Assembly (NCBI RefSeq): GCF_014640555.1 | Contig: NZ_BMHE01000035.1 | Coordinates: 1 to 64,000, forward strand | Length of the DNA: 64,000 bases | From: Paenibacillus marchantiophytorum | GTDB taxonomy: Bacteria; Bacillota; Bacilli; Paenibacillales; NBRC-103111 | Direction of reading: 5' to 3' | Shown: piece by piece, positions 49,156 through 58,331 of the stretch | How the letters are laid out: the number at the start of each line of letters is the position of its first letter | How positions within the stretch are numbered: position 1 is the stretch's first letter | Program-made: the position numbers and the translations under genes | The notes under the pieces: generated by a model | The model's database searches: none | The model's input: the letters and a program-made list of their open reading frames with translations, nothing else | What the model was told of the DNA's origin: nothing

Positions 49156-49937
49156 TCATTCTCGTGCTTGCAGGTACTAGTGACGCCCGCGAACTGGCTC
49201 TGAGAATTCGCGCAGCAGGATATGAAGTGCTGACGACGGTCGTAACGGAAAGCGCTGCGAAGAGCATGGAAGCCGAAGGCCTGCCCGTTCTCACAGGCCG
49301 CTTAACCGCAGAAGACATGAACCAGTTGATACGGGATAAGGGGATTCCCCTTGTCGTTGATGCAACGCACCCGTTTGCGGAAGAAGCTTCAAAGAATGCG
49401 ATGAGCGCTGCCAAACTGGCTGAGGTTCCTTATGTTCGCTTTGAGCGTCAGAGCCTCACGATCGAACAAGGCGCGTTAATTACGACCGTCGACGATTATA
49501 AGCAAGCTGCTGAGCTTGCAGCCGATAAACGAGGCAATATTATGCTCACAACCGGCAGCAAAACGTTGAAAATCTTTGCGGATAGATTGGTGGGACTGCC
49601 GGACACAAGACTGATTGCGCGCATGCTGCCACGTCAGGATAATATGGAGAAATGCGAAGAGCTAGGTATTGAGCAAAAAAATATTATCGCGATGCAGGGC
49701 CCATTCTCCAAAGAACTAAACAAAGCCCTGTACGATCACTATAAAGTCACTTTGATGATTACCAAAGAGAGCGGAAAAGTCGGTGCTGTGGATGAGAAGC
49801 TTGAAGCAGCGCTGGAAATGGGCATACCAAGTATTGTCATTGGCAGGCCTGAGCTGGAATATGGAACACTATATTCCGAGTTCGAAGGGGTTATTCAGTT
49901 CATAAATGATAGTATCCAGATCCACAAGGAGGCGTAA
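49152..49937 (+). CDS. cbiJ: Cobalt-precorrin-6A reductase
   Basis: NADPH-dependent reduction of cobalt-precorrin-6A. Starts IILVLAGTSDARELALRI (nucleotide-binding), with VDATHPFAEEASKNA and MLTTGSKTLKIFADRL blocks and PSIVIGRPELEYG at the end. 261 residues; CobK/CbiJ family. Overlaps cbiX by 4 bases and is separated from cbiC by 3 bases. Confidence 0.93.
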   Translation: MIILVLAGTSDARELALRIRAAGYEVLTTVVTESAAKSMEAEGLPVLTGRLTAEDMNQLIRDKGIPLVVDATHPFAEEASKNAMSAAKLAEVPYVRFERQSLTIEQGALITTVDDYKQAAELAADKRGNIMLTTGSKTLKIFADRLVGLPDTRLIARMLPRQDNMEKCEELGIEQKNIIAMQGPFSKELNKALYDHYKVTLMITKESGKVGAVDEKLEAALEMGIPSIVIGRPELEYGTLYSEFEGVIQFINDSIQIHKEA

Positions 49938-49940
49938 TCA

Positions 49941-50591
49941 ATGGATTTTCATACAGAATTTAAACCATTAACCGTGCAACCACAGGAAATCGAGGAGAAA
50001 AGCTTTGAGATGATTACCGAGGAACTTGGTGAGCACCCTTATACTGCGGAGCAATATCCAGTCGTTCAGCGGGTCATTCATGCATCTGCGGATTTTGAAC
50101 TTGGACGCAGCCTCGTCTTCCACCCGCGAGCGATCGAAGCCGGAATTGCGGCTATCCGGGCAGGTAAAATCGTTGTTGCCGATGTGCAAATGGTCCAAGT
50201 CGGAATAAGCAAACCTCGTATTGAACAATTCGGTGGAGATGTGCGAGTTTACATCTCCGATAAGGATGTTATGGAGGAAGCGAAGCGATTAAATACGACA
50301 CGGGCGATTATTTCTATTCGCAAAGCGATCAAAGAAGCAGACGGCGGCATCTATGCGATTGGGAATGCACCGACAGCGTTGCTCGAATTGATTCGACTCG
50401 TTAAAGAGGGGATCGCAAAGCCAGGACTTATCGTAGGTGTGCCGGTTGGATTCGTATCCGCAGCGGAGTCCAAGGATGAGTTAGCGAAGCTGGATATTCC
50501 ATTCATCACGAATATAGGCCGTAAGGGCGGCAGCCCGGTTGCCGTGGCAGCCGTCAACGCGCTGTCGATTATGGCGGCGCGCAAGGAGTAG
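49941..50591 (+). CDS. cbiC: Cobalt-precorrin-8 methylmutase
   Basis: Moves the C11 methyl group to C12 to form cobyrinate. Residues HPRAIEAGIAAIRAGKIVVADVQMV, NAPTALLELIRLVKEG, GVPVGFVSAAESKDEL and ITNIGRKGGSPVAVAAVNAL are hallmark; the catalytic His lies in VQRVIHASADFE. 216 residues, usual length. Confidence 0.95.
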   Translation: MDFHTEFKPLTVQPQEIEEKSFEMITEELGEHPYTAEQYPVVQRVIHASADFELGRSLVFHPRAIEAGIAAIRAGKIVVADVQMVQVGISKPRIEQFGGDVRVYISDKDVMEEAKRLNTTRAIISIRKAIKEADGGIYAIGNAPTALLELIRLVKEGIAKPGLIVGVPVGFVSAAESKDELAKLDIPFITNIGRKGGSPVAVAAVNALSIMAARKE

Positions 50592-50596
50592 CGCCG

Positions 50597-51727
50597 ATGC
50601 AGGATGTGCCGGACAAGCCGCTGCGTCACGGCTATACGACCGGCTCCTGCGCAACGGCAGGAGCCAAAGCAGCTCTTGTGGCGCTGATTGAGCAAGCGCC
50701 GCAAGAGCTCGTGCAAATCCGTATCCCCATCGGGGAGACGGTTGAATTTGCCCTAACCAGCTGCACCTTTACGCAGCAGTGGGGCGAAGCCACCGTCATC
50801 AAGGACGGTGGCGATGATCCTGACGCGACGCACGGTGCGGAAATCATCGTGCGCGTGAGCTTCCGTGCCGAGCCAGGCGTCGGCATCGATGGCGGCGTTG
50901 GCGTCGGGCGGGTAACCAAGCCCGGCCTGCCGGTTGAGGTCGGTCAAGCGGCCATCAACCCGGTCCCGCGGAAAATGATCCGCGAAACCGTGCAGGGTGT
51001 GCTTGACCATTATGAGATCGAGCACGGAGTTGACGTGCTCGTTTCTGTTCCCGCCGGCGAAGAGATCGCCAAGAAGACGCTGAATGGGCGTCTTGGCATT
51101 CTCGGCGGGATCTCGATCCTCGGCACCCGCGGAACGGTGGTGCCGTTCTCGACCGCGGCCTACAAGGCTAGCGTCGCGCAGGCGATTCGCGTCGCTGTGA
51201 AATGCGGCTGCGATCAGCTTGTGCTTTCGACGGGGGGCCGGACCGAGATCTTCGGGATCAATATGTATCCCGAGCTTCCGGAGGAAGCCTTCATCGAGAT
51301 GGGGGACTTCGTTGGGTTTGCTTTGACCCAAGCGCAGCGCCAAGGCATCCGCAAAATTACCCTTGTAGGCATGATGGGGAAATTCTCGAAAGTGGCACAG
51401 GGCGTAATGATGGTGCATTCGAAGTCGGCTGCGGTGGATTTCGATTTTCTTGCCCAGGTGGCGATAGAATCGGAGGCATCAGATGAGCTGGTGGCCGAAA
51501 TTAGGGGTGCGAATACGGCCTCACAGGTTGGAGATATGATGGCCGCACAAGGCTATTTGCGATATTTTGAGCGATTATGTGAACGTTGTAATTTGGCCGG
51601 ACTTGAAGAGGTAGGTCGCGATGGGTTCGATCGCATTGAAACCGTCATTATTTCCATGAAAGCCGAGCTATTAGGTAAATCGGCCATGGTGAAGCACGGG
51701 CAGAATGGAGAGATGGGATACGAATGA
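50597..51727 (+). CDS. cbiD: Cobalt-precorrin-5B C1-methyltransferase
   Basis: Anaerobic-route methyltransferase for C1. Begins KPLRHGYTTGSCATAGAKAA and continues with IKDGGDDPDATHGAEI, GVGRVTKPGLPVEVG, PAINPVPR-like AAINPVPRKMI and LSTGGRTE. 376 residues. The first two-thirds are GC-rich compared with neighbouring cbi genes. It is a marker of the anaerobic (cobalt-early) pathway. Overlaps the next gene by 4 bases. Confidence 0.95.
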   Translation: MQDVPDKPLRHGYTTGSCATAGAKAALVALIEQAPQELVQIRIPIGETVEFALTSCTFTQQWGEATVIKDGGDDPDATHGAEIIVRVSFRAEPGVGIDGGVGVGRVTKPGLPVEVGQAAINPVPRKMIRETVQGVLDHYEIEHGVDVLVSVPAGEEIAKKTLNGRLGILGGISILGTRGTVVPFSTAAYKASVAQAIRVAVKCGCDQLVLSTGGRTEIFGINMYPELPEEAFIEMGDFVGFALTQAQRQGIRKITLVGMMGKFSKVAQGVMMVHSKSAAVDFDFLAQVAIESEASDELVAEIRGANTASQVGDMMAAQGYLRYFERLCERCNLAGLEEVGRDGFDRIETVIISMKAELLGKSAMVKHGQNGEMGYE

Positions 51728-52959
51728 GCAAGCAAGTGAAATTAATCGGAATCGGTGATAACGGTCAAGGGAGTCTCCTCCCTATATACAAGAAATGGAT
51801 TGACGAGAGTGAAGTGCTGGTTGGCGGTGAGCGCATTCTGGCATTTTTTCCTGACTTTCAAGGGGAGAAAATCGTGATTAAGAGCAGCTTGCCTGAGCTG
51901 ATTCAAAAACTTCAGACGGAGGAGCGCTCGGTTGTGATTTTGGCATCGGGCGATCCTTTATTTTATGGCATCGGGGGTTACCTCGCCAAAAAGCTGGAAG
52001 GGGTTGCGTTTTATCCAGCGCTCAGCTCCATTCAGTTGGCTTTTGCCCGGATGGGAGAAAGTTGGCACGATGCTTATATTACGAGTGTGCATGGCCGCAG
52101 TATCAAGGGCTTAGCGCAGCGAATTGATGGCAAAGAGAAAGTCGCGCTGCTGACCGACGAAACGAATTCACCGAGCGCCATTGCGGCTTATTTGCTGTCT
52201 TTTGGCATGACCGAATATCGGGCTTTCGTAGCTGAGAACTTGGAGGGGGAAGACGAACGAGTTGGTTGGTACGATTTGGATCAACTAGTAAACGCTTCGT
52301 TTTCACCGTTGAATGTCGTTGTTTTGAAAAGACAAACGGCTGGCCCCGCCTGGCCGCTGGGAATTGAAGATGACCAATTTGCCCAACGGAAACCCGATAA
52401 AGGGCTAATTACCAAAAAAGAGGTGCGCGTACTAAGCATCAGCCAATTAGGGCTGCGCTCAGACAGTGTGGTTTGGGATATCGGCACATGTACAGGCTCT
52501 GTGGCCATCGAAGCTGCGCGCATTGCTCGTGAAGGTGCCGTATTTGCGATTGAGAAAAATGAAGATGATCTTCGCAATTGTTTGGACAACAGCGCCAAAT
52601 TTCGCGTTGATCTAACGGCTGTCCATGGCAGAGCACCTAAGGGACTGGAGAATTTCGCTGATCCTGATGCGATTTTTATTGGTGGAAGCGGCGGCGAAAT
52701 GCAAGAACTGCTGGAGATCTGCGCAGCCAGATTAAAGCCGAACGGTCGGATTGTTCTGAATGCCGCGACGATTGAGACGCTGTATGAAGCAGACAAAACC
52801 TTTACAAAGGTTGGGTTTACCACACAGATTTCACTCGTGCAAGTATCGCGCAGCAAGCCGATTTTACATATGAAACGATTTGATGCATTGAATCCGATTT
52901 ATATCATCACAGCACAGCGCAAGCAAGGTGACGACGAGGGAGGAAGCGGCGATGAGTAA
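51724..52959 (+). CDS. cbiET: Cobalt-precorrin-7 C5/C15 methyltransferase, decarboxylating (CbiE-CbiT fusion)
   Basis: Residues 1-200 are a CbiE-type C5-methyltransferase (VKLIGIGDNGQGSLLPIYK, SGDPLFYGIGGYL) and residues 215-411 a CbiT-type C15-methyltransferase/decarboxylase (VVWDIGTCTGSVAIEAAR, IFIGGSGGEMQELLE). Such fusions equal CobL of the aerobic route. Overlaps cbiD by 4 and cbiL by 8 bases, so the operon is translationally coupled. Confidence 0.95.
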   Translation: MSKQVKLIGIGDNGQGSLLPIYKKWIDESEVLVGGERILAFFPDFQGEKIVIKSSLPELIQKLQTEERSVVILASGDPLFYGIGGYLAKKLEGVAFYPALSSIQLAFARMGESWHDAYITSVHGRSIKGLAQRIDGKEKVALLTDETNSPSAIAAYLLSFGMTEYRAFVAENLEGEDERVGWYDLDQLVNASFSPLNVVVLKRQTAGPAWPLGIEDDQFAQRKPDKGLITKKEVRVLSISQLGLRSDSVVWDIGTCTGSVAIEAARIAREGAVFAIEKNEDDLRNCLDNSAKFRVDLTAVHGRAPKGLENFADPDAIFIGGSGGEMQELLEICAARLKPNGRIVLNAATIETLYEADKTFTKVGFTTQISLVQVSRSKPILHMKRFDALNPIYIITAQRKQGDDEGGSGDE

Positions 52960-53662
52960 TCTTGGAACTCTGTATGGATTAGGGGTAGGCCCTGGGGACC
53001 CGGAATTAATTACAGTGAAAGCTTTCAGGCTGCTGAAAGAATGCCCGGTTATCGCCTACCCAAGAAAGAAGCGCGGCGCCAAAAGTTATGCGCTGGCGAT
53101 CACGGAACTGTACGTAAACACAGAGCAAAAAGAGATGATGGGACTCACATTTCCAATGACAAGGGATAAAGAAGCTTTGGAAATGCAGTGGACGAAGACG
53201 GTAGAGAGTGTCTGGGAACATTTGGTGCAAGGGAAGGATGTTGCTTTCGTAACCGAAGGTGATCCGATGATTTATAGCACGTACATTCACTTGATGCGGC
53301 TCATGAACGAACGTCATCCTGAAGTGAAAGCTATCTCGATTCCCGGTATTTCATCCATCAATGCTTCCGCTTCTCGGCTCGGTATCCCTTTGGCTGACGG
53401 GGATGAGCAGATCGCAATTGTTCCGGCAATGGACGATTATGACAAGATGCGTAAAGCCATCGAAGAGCATGACTGCATTGTTTTCATTAAAGTAGCCAAA
53501 GTGATCGATTTAATGCTTACTGTGCTGCGCGATTTAGGGCTTGTGAACAAAGCCTCCGTGCTCACCAAGGTGACTTCTTCGGAAGAGGAGATTTGGCGCA
53601 ATGTGGAAGAGCTGCAGGGCCGTGAACTGGAATATTTAACCTTAATGGTGGTGAGAAAATAG
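52952..53662 (+). CDS. cbiL: Cobalt-precorrin-2 C20-methyltransferase
   Basis: SAM-dependent tetrapyrrole methylase: GTLYGLGVGPGDPELITVKA at the start, VAFVTEGDPMIYSTYIHLM, SIPGISSINASASRLGIPLA. 236 residues. The upstream in-frame GTG is rejected since GGGAGG sits before this ATG. Ends where cbiF begins. Confidence 0.94.
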   Translation: MSNLGTLYGLGVGPGDPELITVKAFRLLKECPVIAYPRKKRGAKSYALAITELYVNTEQKEMMGLTFPMTRDKEALEMQWTKTVESVWEHLVQGKDVAFVTEGDPMIYSTYIHLMRLMNERHPEVKAISIPGISSINASASRLGIPLADGDEQIAIVPAMDDYDKMRKAIEEHDCIVFIKVAKVIDLMLTVLRDLGLVNKASVLTKVTSSEEEIWRNVEELQGRELEYLTLMVVRK

Positions 53663-54439
53663 ATGAAACTTTATATTATTGGCGCAGGCCCCGGAGATCC
53701 GGATTTGATCACTGTAAAAGGCTTAAAGCTGCTTCAGCAAGCAGATGTCGTGATGTATACGGATTCTCTTGTCAATGAAGAACTGATTGCCAAAGCAAAA
53801 CCGGAAGCGGAAGTGCTGAAAAGCTCGGGAATGGATTTGGCCGAAATGGTAGGCATTATCGTTGATCGCTTAAAAGAAGGAAAAATGGTCGTGCGCGTCC
53901 ATACCGGCGATCCGGCTATGTTCGGTGCAACGATGGAACAAATCGCGCTGCTGCGCAAAGAGAATATCGGGTACGAGATTGTACCTGGGGTAAGCTCTGT
54001 TTTCGCTTCTGCGGCAGCGGTTGGTGCAGAACTGACGATTCCAGATCTTACCCAAACGGTTATTTTGACACGCGCAGAAGGGCGTACACCGGTGCCGGAA
54101 CTTGAGAAATTGCGCGATCTTGCTGCGCATCACTGCACGATTGCTTTATTTCTGAGCGCAACCTTGATTAAGAAAGTGGTCAGCGAGTTTGTAGAAGCAG
54201 GTTGGAGTGAAGAGACGCCTGTAGCTGTCGTGCAGCGGGCGACTTGGCCGGATCAGCTTATTGTGCGTACAACGGTAGGTCAGTTGGAAGAAGATATGCG
54301 CAAACATGGCATTCGTTCTCATGCGATGATTTTGGCAGGCTGGGCGCTTGATCCTGAGATTCATGGCAAGGAGGAATATCGTTCGAAACTATATGATAAA
54401 TCCTTCACCCACCGGTTTCGCAGAGGGGTAAAGCCATGA
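53663..54439 (+). CDS. cbiF: Cobalt-precorrin-4 C11-methyltransferase
   Basis: CbiF/CobM family: KLYIIGAGPGDPDLITVKG, VRVHTGDPAMFGATMEQIALL, and VPGVSSVFASAAAVGAELT, with RAEGRTPVPE typical of C11 enzymes. 258 residues. Starts immediately after the cbiL stop and overlaps cbiG by 4 bases. Confidence 0.95.
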   Translation: MKLYIIGAGPGDPDLITVKGLKLLQQADVVMYTDSLVNEELIAKAKPEAEVLKSSGMDLAEMVGIIVDRLKEGKMVVRVHTGDPAMFGATMEQIALLRKENIGYEIVPGVSSVFASAAAVGAELTIPDLTQTVILTRAEGRTPVPELEKLRDLAAHHCTIALFLSATLIKKVVSEFVEAGWSEETPVAVVQRATWPDQLIVRTTVGQLEEDMRKHGIRSHAMILAGWALDPEIHGKEEYRSKLYDKSFTHRFRRGVKP

Positions 54440-55590
54440 TCAGTTTGCAAGAGGGGATAATCCCGGAAATTCGGCAAAAGAATGATTTTGCTGTTGTTGC
54501 GATTACGAAACATGGTGTGGAAATCGCTCGTAAACTGAATGAGCAGATGAGTGGTACAGATGTTTATTACATGAGCAAATTCGTTAAGGGCGATGAAGAG
54601 CAGCGCTCGATTCAACTGTTTGAGGGCAGTGTGAGAATGCTGTTTCCGGCCTTGTTTCCCGCCTATCAAGGACTTATCATTATTATTTCGCTCGGTGCGG
54701 TAGTACGTATGATCGCTCCGCTGTTAAAAGATAAAAAGCAAGATCCCGGTGTCGTCGTGATCGATGATAATGGGGACAATGTGATTAGTGTTCTATCCGG
54801 CCATTTGGGCGGAGCCAATGAATTAACGCACGAAGTTGCGGCGGCTATCGGGGCTAGAGCCATCATTACGACAGCGTCGGATGTGCAAAAAACAATTCCA
54901 GTCGATCTCTTCGGCCGCCGGTTTGGTTGGGTTTGGGATTCTGCGGATAAATTGACGCCGGTGAGCGCGGCGGTCGTGAATGAAGAGAAGATTGCCGTGA
55001 TTCAGGAATCCGGCGAACCTAATTGGTGGACGCATGAGCGGCCGATCCCTCCGAACATCGTGCGATTTGCCACGATTGCCGAGGGGCGCGCAAGCGAACC
55101 GAATGCGGTCCTGCTGATCACCCACCGGATGCTGAAACCGGAAGAGCAAAGTATTCTGTCGAACGGCGTGCTGTATCGGCCTAAGGTTATTGTTCTGGGC
55201 ATTGGATGCAATCGCGGAACGGCATCTGAGGAAATTGAACAAGTCATTGCGGAAACGCTGGAAGAGCTGTCTTTTTCAATCCGCAGTGTGAAAGCCGTGT
55301 GTACGATTGATTTAAAGAAGGACGAAGAAGGGCTGCTTGAGGTGACCCGCAAACACGGATGGGAGTTTAATTACTTTACACCGGAACAGTTGAACACGGT
55401 TCATGTAGAAGCGCCTTCGGAGACGGTATTTAAATTCACAGGCGCTTATGCTGTGAGTGAGCCAGCCGTTAAGTTGTATATCGGGCAAGACAAGCTGACG
55501 CTGATTAAGAAGAAATCCGGCAACGTCACGATTTCTGTGGGCTTGCTTGAGTTTGAGACATCGGCTGAGCCTGGGCAAGGTGACAAGTAA
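54436..55590 (+). CDS. cbiG: Cobalt-precorrin-5A hydrolase
   Basis: Opens the lactone and releases the C2 unit as acetaldehyde. N-terminal and middle blocks FAVVAITKHGVEIARKL, GLIIIISLGAVVRMIAPLLKDK, VVIDDNGDNVISVLSGHLGG, then a C-terminal CobE/GbiG domain with VLGIGCNRGTASEEIEQ. 384 residues. Typical partner of cbiF. Its stop overlaps the cbiA start (TAATG). Confidence 0.94.
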   Translation: MISLQEGIIPEIRQKNDFAVVAITKHGVEIARKLNEQMSGTDVYYMSKFVKGDEEQRSIQLFEGSVRMLFPALFPAYQGLIIIISLGAVVRMIAPLLKDKKQDPGVVVIDDNGDNVISVLSGHLGGANELTHEVAAAIGARAIITTASDVQKTIPVDLFGRRFGWVWDSADKLTPVSAAVVNEEKIAVIQESGEPNWWTHERPIPPNIVRFATIAEGRASEPNAVLLITHRMLKPEEQSILSNGVLYRPKVIVLGIGCNRGTASEEIEQVIAETLEELSFSIRSVKAVCTIDLKKDEEGLLEVTRKHGWEFNYFTPEQLNTVHVEAPSETVFKFTGAYAVSEPAVKLYIGQDKLTLIKKKSGNVTISVGLLEFETSAEPGQGDK

Positions 55591-56987
55591 TGGCGCGCCG
55601 TCTGGTCATTGCCGGAACAGGCAGCGGTGTAGGGAAAACGACAATAACGATCGGGATTATGGCGGCGCTTCAGAAGCGTGGGCTTGCTGTTCAGGGTTTT
55701 AAATGCGGTCCTGATTATATTGATCCCACCTATCATACAGCCGTTACAGGGAGAGCTTCGCGCAATCTGGACTCTTGGATGGTTGGACGCGATGCTGTGA
55801 AGGAAATTTTCCAACGCGGCAGCTTGGGCGCGGATATTTCCCTGATCGAAGGTGTGATGGGGATGTTCGATGGCAAAGATCCGCTAACCGATGAGGGAAG
55901 CACCGCAGATATCGGGCGTATTCTTGATTCTCCCGTTGTTCTTGTCGTTAATATTGCCAGTATGGCAAGAAGTGTGGCAGCGATTGTGAAAGGATTTCAG
56001 CAGTTTGGGCAAGGGGATCGCATCGTAGGCGTGATTGCTAACCGTGCAGGCAGCGAAAGCCATTATAAGATGGTCAAGCAAGCTATTGAGCAGGAATGCG
56101 GCATTCCGGTCTTTGGCTATTTGCCCAAAGATGTCGGCATGGAACTGCCTGAACGGCATTTAGGTCTAGTACCTTCCATTGGGCGCGGCGAGTTTCAGCC
56201 TTTTTTTAATCATTTGGCGGAGAAAATGACAGCTCATCTTAACTTGGATTTGTTGCTGGCAGCGGCCGAGGCCAAGCAGATTGAAAGCCAGCCAAGCTTG
56301 TTCAAGGCAGAATCTGCGCCTCCGACTAAACGGGTGAAAATAGCGATTGCGAAAGACGCTGCTTTTCATTTTTATTATCCGGAAAATATTGAACTTCTGG
56401 AAGCCAGCGGAGCTGAATGCCTCTATTTCTCGCCTCTGGCAGGAGAGGAAGTGCCTCCAGAAGCTGATGGCCTCTATATCGGCGGAGGGTTTCCAGAGGA
56501 GTTTGCAGCGCGTCTAGCGGCTGATGAGCCTGTGAAGCTATCAGTCCGCAACCGGATTCAGGAGGGAATCCCTACACTGGCAGAGTGCGGCGGTTATATG
56601 TACCTAACCGATCAAATTGTAGATACCACAGGAAACGCGTATCCAATGGTGGGCATCGTCCCAGGTACCGTTACCATGCAGAAGAAGCTAGCGGCGCTCG
56701 GCTACCGTGAAGTTACGGGCACCGAAGGCAACTTTTTGCTTCCTGCTGGACAACAAGCACGCGGTCATGAATTTCATTATTCGACGCTTCAGCTGCATGA
56801 GCAGGCTGAAGTGCAACCAGCTTTCTGGTCCAAAGGCCGCCTAGGCACCAAAGCGGAGGGTATCGTGCAAAGCAATGTTGTAGCGGGTTACACGCATTTG
56901 CATTTCGCATCAAATCCAGACATTGTGCAAGCCTGGATCCAGGCTTGTGTGGATTATCAATTGCATATGAAGCATGTGGAAAGATAA
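55590..56987 (+). CDS. cbiA: Cobyrinate a,c-diamide synthase
   Basis: ATP-dependent amidotransferase on cobyrinate. P-loop AGTGSGVGKTTITIGIMAAL (about residues 9-28), a dethiobiotin-synthetase-like core (FKCGPDYIDPTYH), and a glutaminase domain with the nucleophile Cys in LAECGGYMYL and GHEFHYS. 465 residues. Last gene of the operon here; later B12 genes (cbiB, cbiP, cobU/S/T, btuR) are not in the window. Confidence 0.95.
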   Translation: MARRLVIAGTGSGVGKTTITIGIMAALQKRGLAVQGFKCGPDYIDPTYHTAVTGRASRNLDSWMVGRDAVKEIFQRGSLGADISLIEGVMGMFDGKDPLTDEGSTADIGRILDSPVVLVVNIASMARSVAAIVKGFQQFGQGDRIVGVIANRAGSESHYKMVKQAIEQECGIPVFGYLPKDVGMELPERHLGLVPSIGRGEFQPFFNHLAEKMTAHLNLDLLLAAAEAKQIESQPSLFKAESAPPTKRVKIAIAKDAAFHFYYPENIELLEASGAECLYFSPLAGEEVPPEADGLYIGGGFPEEFAARLAADEPVKLSVRNRIQEGIPTLAECGGYMYLTDQIVDTTGNAYPMVGIVPGTVTMQKKLAALGYREVTGTEGNFLLPAGQQARGHEFHYSTLQLHEQAEVQPAFWSKGRLGTKAEGIVQSNVVAGYTHLHFASNPDIVQAWIQACVDYQLHMKHVER

Positions 56988-57165
56988 GGGAACTACAGTC
57001 CGCTATTCTAGAAAAAAGTGGCATTATAGCGAGGTTGAGGGAACTACAGGACGCTATTTTGTTTTTTTCTGGAAAATTCAACGTTTTTCTGGGAAATAAG
57101 ACCCTGTAGTTCCGCTATGCCCCTCGCATCCCTGCTATTTGCCAAAGTAGCGTCCCAGAGTTCCC
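56988..57165. repeat. Cluster of dispersed GGGAACTACAG repeats
   Basis: Direct copies GGGAACTACAGTCCGCTATT (56988-57007) and GGGAACTACAGGACGCTATT (57039-57058), then inverted copies at 57103-57113 (CCTGTAGTTCC) and 57145-57165. The inner and outer pairs can form nested hairpins. No coding frame is present between cbiA and 57357, so this looks like a dispersed intergenic repeat family. Confidence 0.75.
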
Positions 57166-57291
57166 ATAATAGGTTTGGTCGCTAATTAATGGCTGATCTC
57201 TCAAGGTGGCAAAGCCGGCTTTCTTATTGGCGTCTAGTGCTGTCCGCGGGGTACAGAAGCACTTTCGGCTGCCTTATTTTCACGCAAGACA

Positions 57292-57340
57292 GAAAAAAGA
57301 GGCTGTTCGCAAGGTTTACAACCTTATGACGCAGCCTCTT
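57292..57340 (-). terminator. Minus-strand terminator after the 88-residue gene
   Basis: AAGAGGCTG (57297-57305) with CAGCCTCTT (57332-57340) and an inner AAGGTT/AACCTT pairing; the plus-strand A-run before it is a T-run for minus-strand transcription. Confidence 0.82.
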
Positions 57341-57356
57341 CGTTATGCCCTGTTGA

Positions 57357-57623
57357 TTATTTAATGAAAGCCAATGCTTGATCCGCAATGGATTCTTTGT
57401 AGCGATCCAGGCAGTTGCAAAGGTAATCTTTGCGGCAAATCGGGCAAGGCTCTTTCATTAATCTATTCAAATCAGTCACTTTGCCAATGCCAGTTTCGGA
57501 ATTTCTCTCGAAGAACAGACGGCATTTGTTGCGGTCTTTCAATGAGACGACAACTTCGAAAAGACCATTCTTTTTATTGTCGCTAACAATTGTTGCATCT
57601 ACTACTTGCGGATCATACGCCAT
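57357..57623 (-). CDS. 88-residue Cys-cluster protein of unknown function
   Basis: N-terminal beta-rich part and a C-terminal CPICRKDYLCNCLDRY segment with four Cys that could bind zinc or a metal cluster. No named family recognised. GAGGAA lies before the ATG and a terminator follows. Divergent from the 84-residue gene with about 100 bases between. Confidence 0.75.
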   Translation of the reverse strand: MAYDPQVVDATIVSDNKKNGLFEVVVSLKDRNKCRLFFERNSETGIGKVTDLNRLMKEPCPICRKDYLCNCLDRYKESIADQALAFIK

Positions 57624-57727
57624 ATGAAATTCCTCCTAAGACTTGCATGCCCATATCTTTGTTCGCTTGGGCGCGTTAGTATATTATATAAATAAAAAAG
57701 ATTTTATTCAATAGGAGGTCCTATAAG

Positions 57728-57982
57728 GTGATCATGGACTATTGTGAGCAGGATGTGATAGATGGGAAGGTGCAGCTGCATATCGGGCTGCAGTTCGAAG
57801 ATGAACCGGATTCCTTATATGTGGCGGAGTTAGCTGTCGCGGATAACGGGGACGTCAAGGCTTGGACGTTGTTTTTCAATGGGTTCGATTGTAAATATAC
57901 GTTTCGACCGGAAGAAATAGAGGCATTAATTCGCTATGCAGCTGAACATGGAATCACGATTCAAGCTGCCTCAAGCCGCTAA
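57728..57982 (+). CDS. 84-residue protein of unknown function
   Basis: GTG start 9 bases after AGGAGG (an in-frame ATG two codons later is further away). Acidic, with a beta-strand-rich middle (LHIGLQFEDEPDSLYVAELA) and a C-terminal helix (EEIEALIRYAAEHG). Not recognised. Its 3' end overlaps the converging gene by 12 bases. Confidence 0.7.
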   Translation: MIMDYCEQDVIDGKVQLHIGLQFEDEPDSLYVAELAVADNGDVKAWTLFFNGFDCKYTFRPEEIEALIRYAAEHGITIQAASSR

Positions 57983-58192
57983 AACCATATGAAAAAAGGA
58001 ATCGTCCCCATGCGAATGGTTCAAATTCCTTGATTTATGCTTATGCAATTGTTTATTTTGCAATTCTTTCAGGGTTGGTGTGGTTTTGGATACAGGATTG
58101 ACGCCATGCCAGTGTAATCGCTGAATCGTTGGGTCCAGCTTGCCTTCCCGTAAACTGCGCTGTCTTTGTTTCTGTGCTTGCGTTCGTGACAT
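57971..58192 (-). CDS. Basic 73-residue protein of unknown function
   Basis: MSRTQAQKQRQRSLREGKLD opens a Lys/Arg/His-rich, probably disordered protein with a repeated Asn-Pro-Val-X-Lys-Thr-type core and a His-rich end. Similar short basic proteins occur beside housekeeping genes in Bacillales; I do not know a function. AGAGGAAA precedes this ATG; longer upstream frames lack one. Confidence 0.6.
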   Translation of the reverse strand: MSRTQAQKQRQRSLREGKLDPTIQRLHWHGVNPVSKTTPTLKELQNKQLHKHKSRNLNHSHGDDSFFHMVLAA

Positions 58193-58331
58193 TGGATTTC
58201 CTCTTTTCTTGGGTGGAATTGTTGGGTGAAATTGAATGATGACTACTTTATTGTATGCAATAAAGCATGCCGCAGCAATGGAAAGTTTATTTATTATCAT
58301 AGGATCATTTATACAGAAGAGAGGGAACATC

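Noticed and set aside
48791..49414. 207-codon minus-strand frame opposite cbiX/cbiJ
   Set aside because: The Asp/Gly/His-like low-complexity stretch is the mirror of the CbiX tail; spans two confident plus-strand genes.
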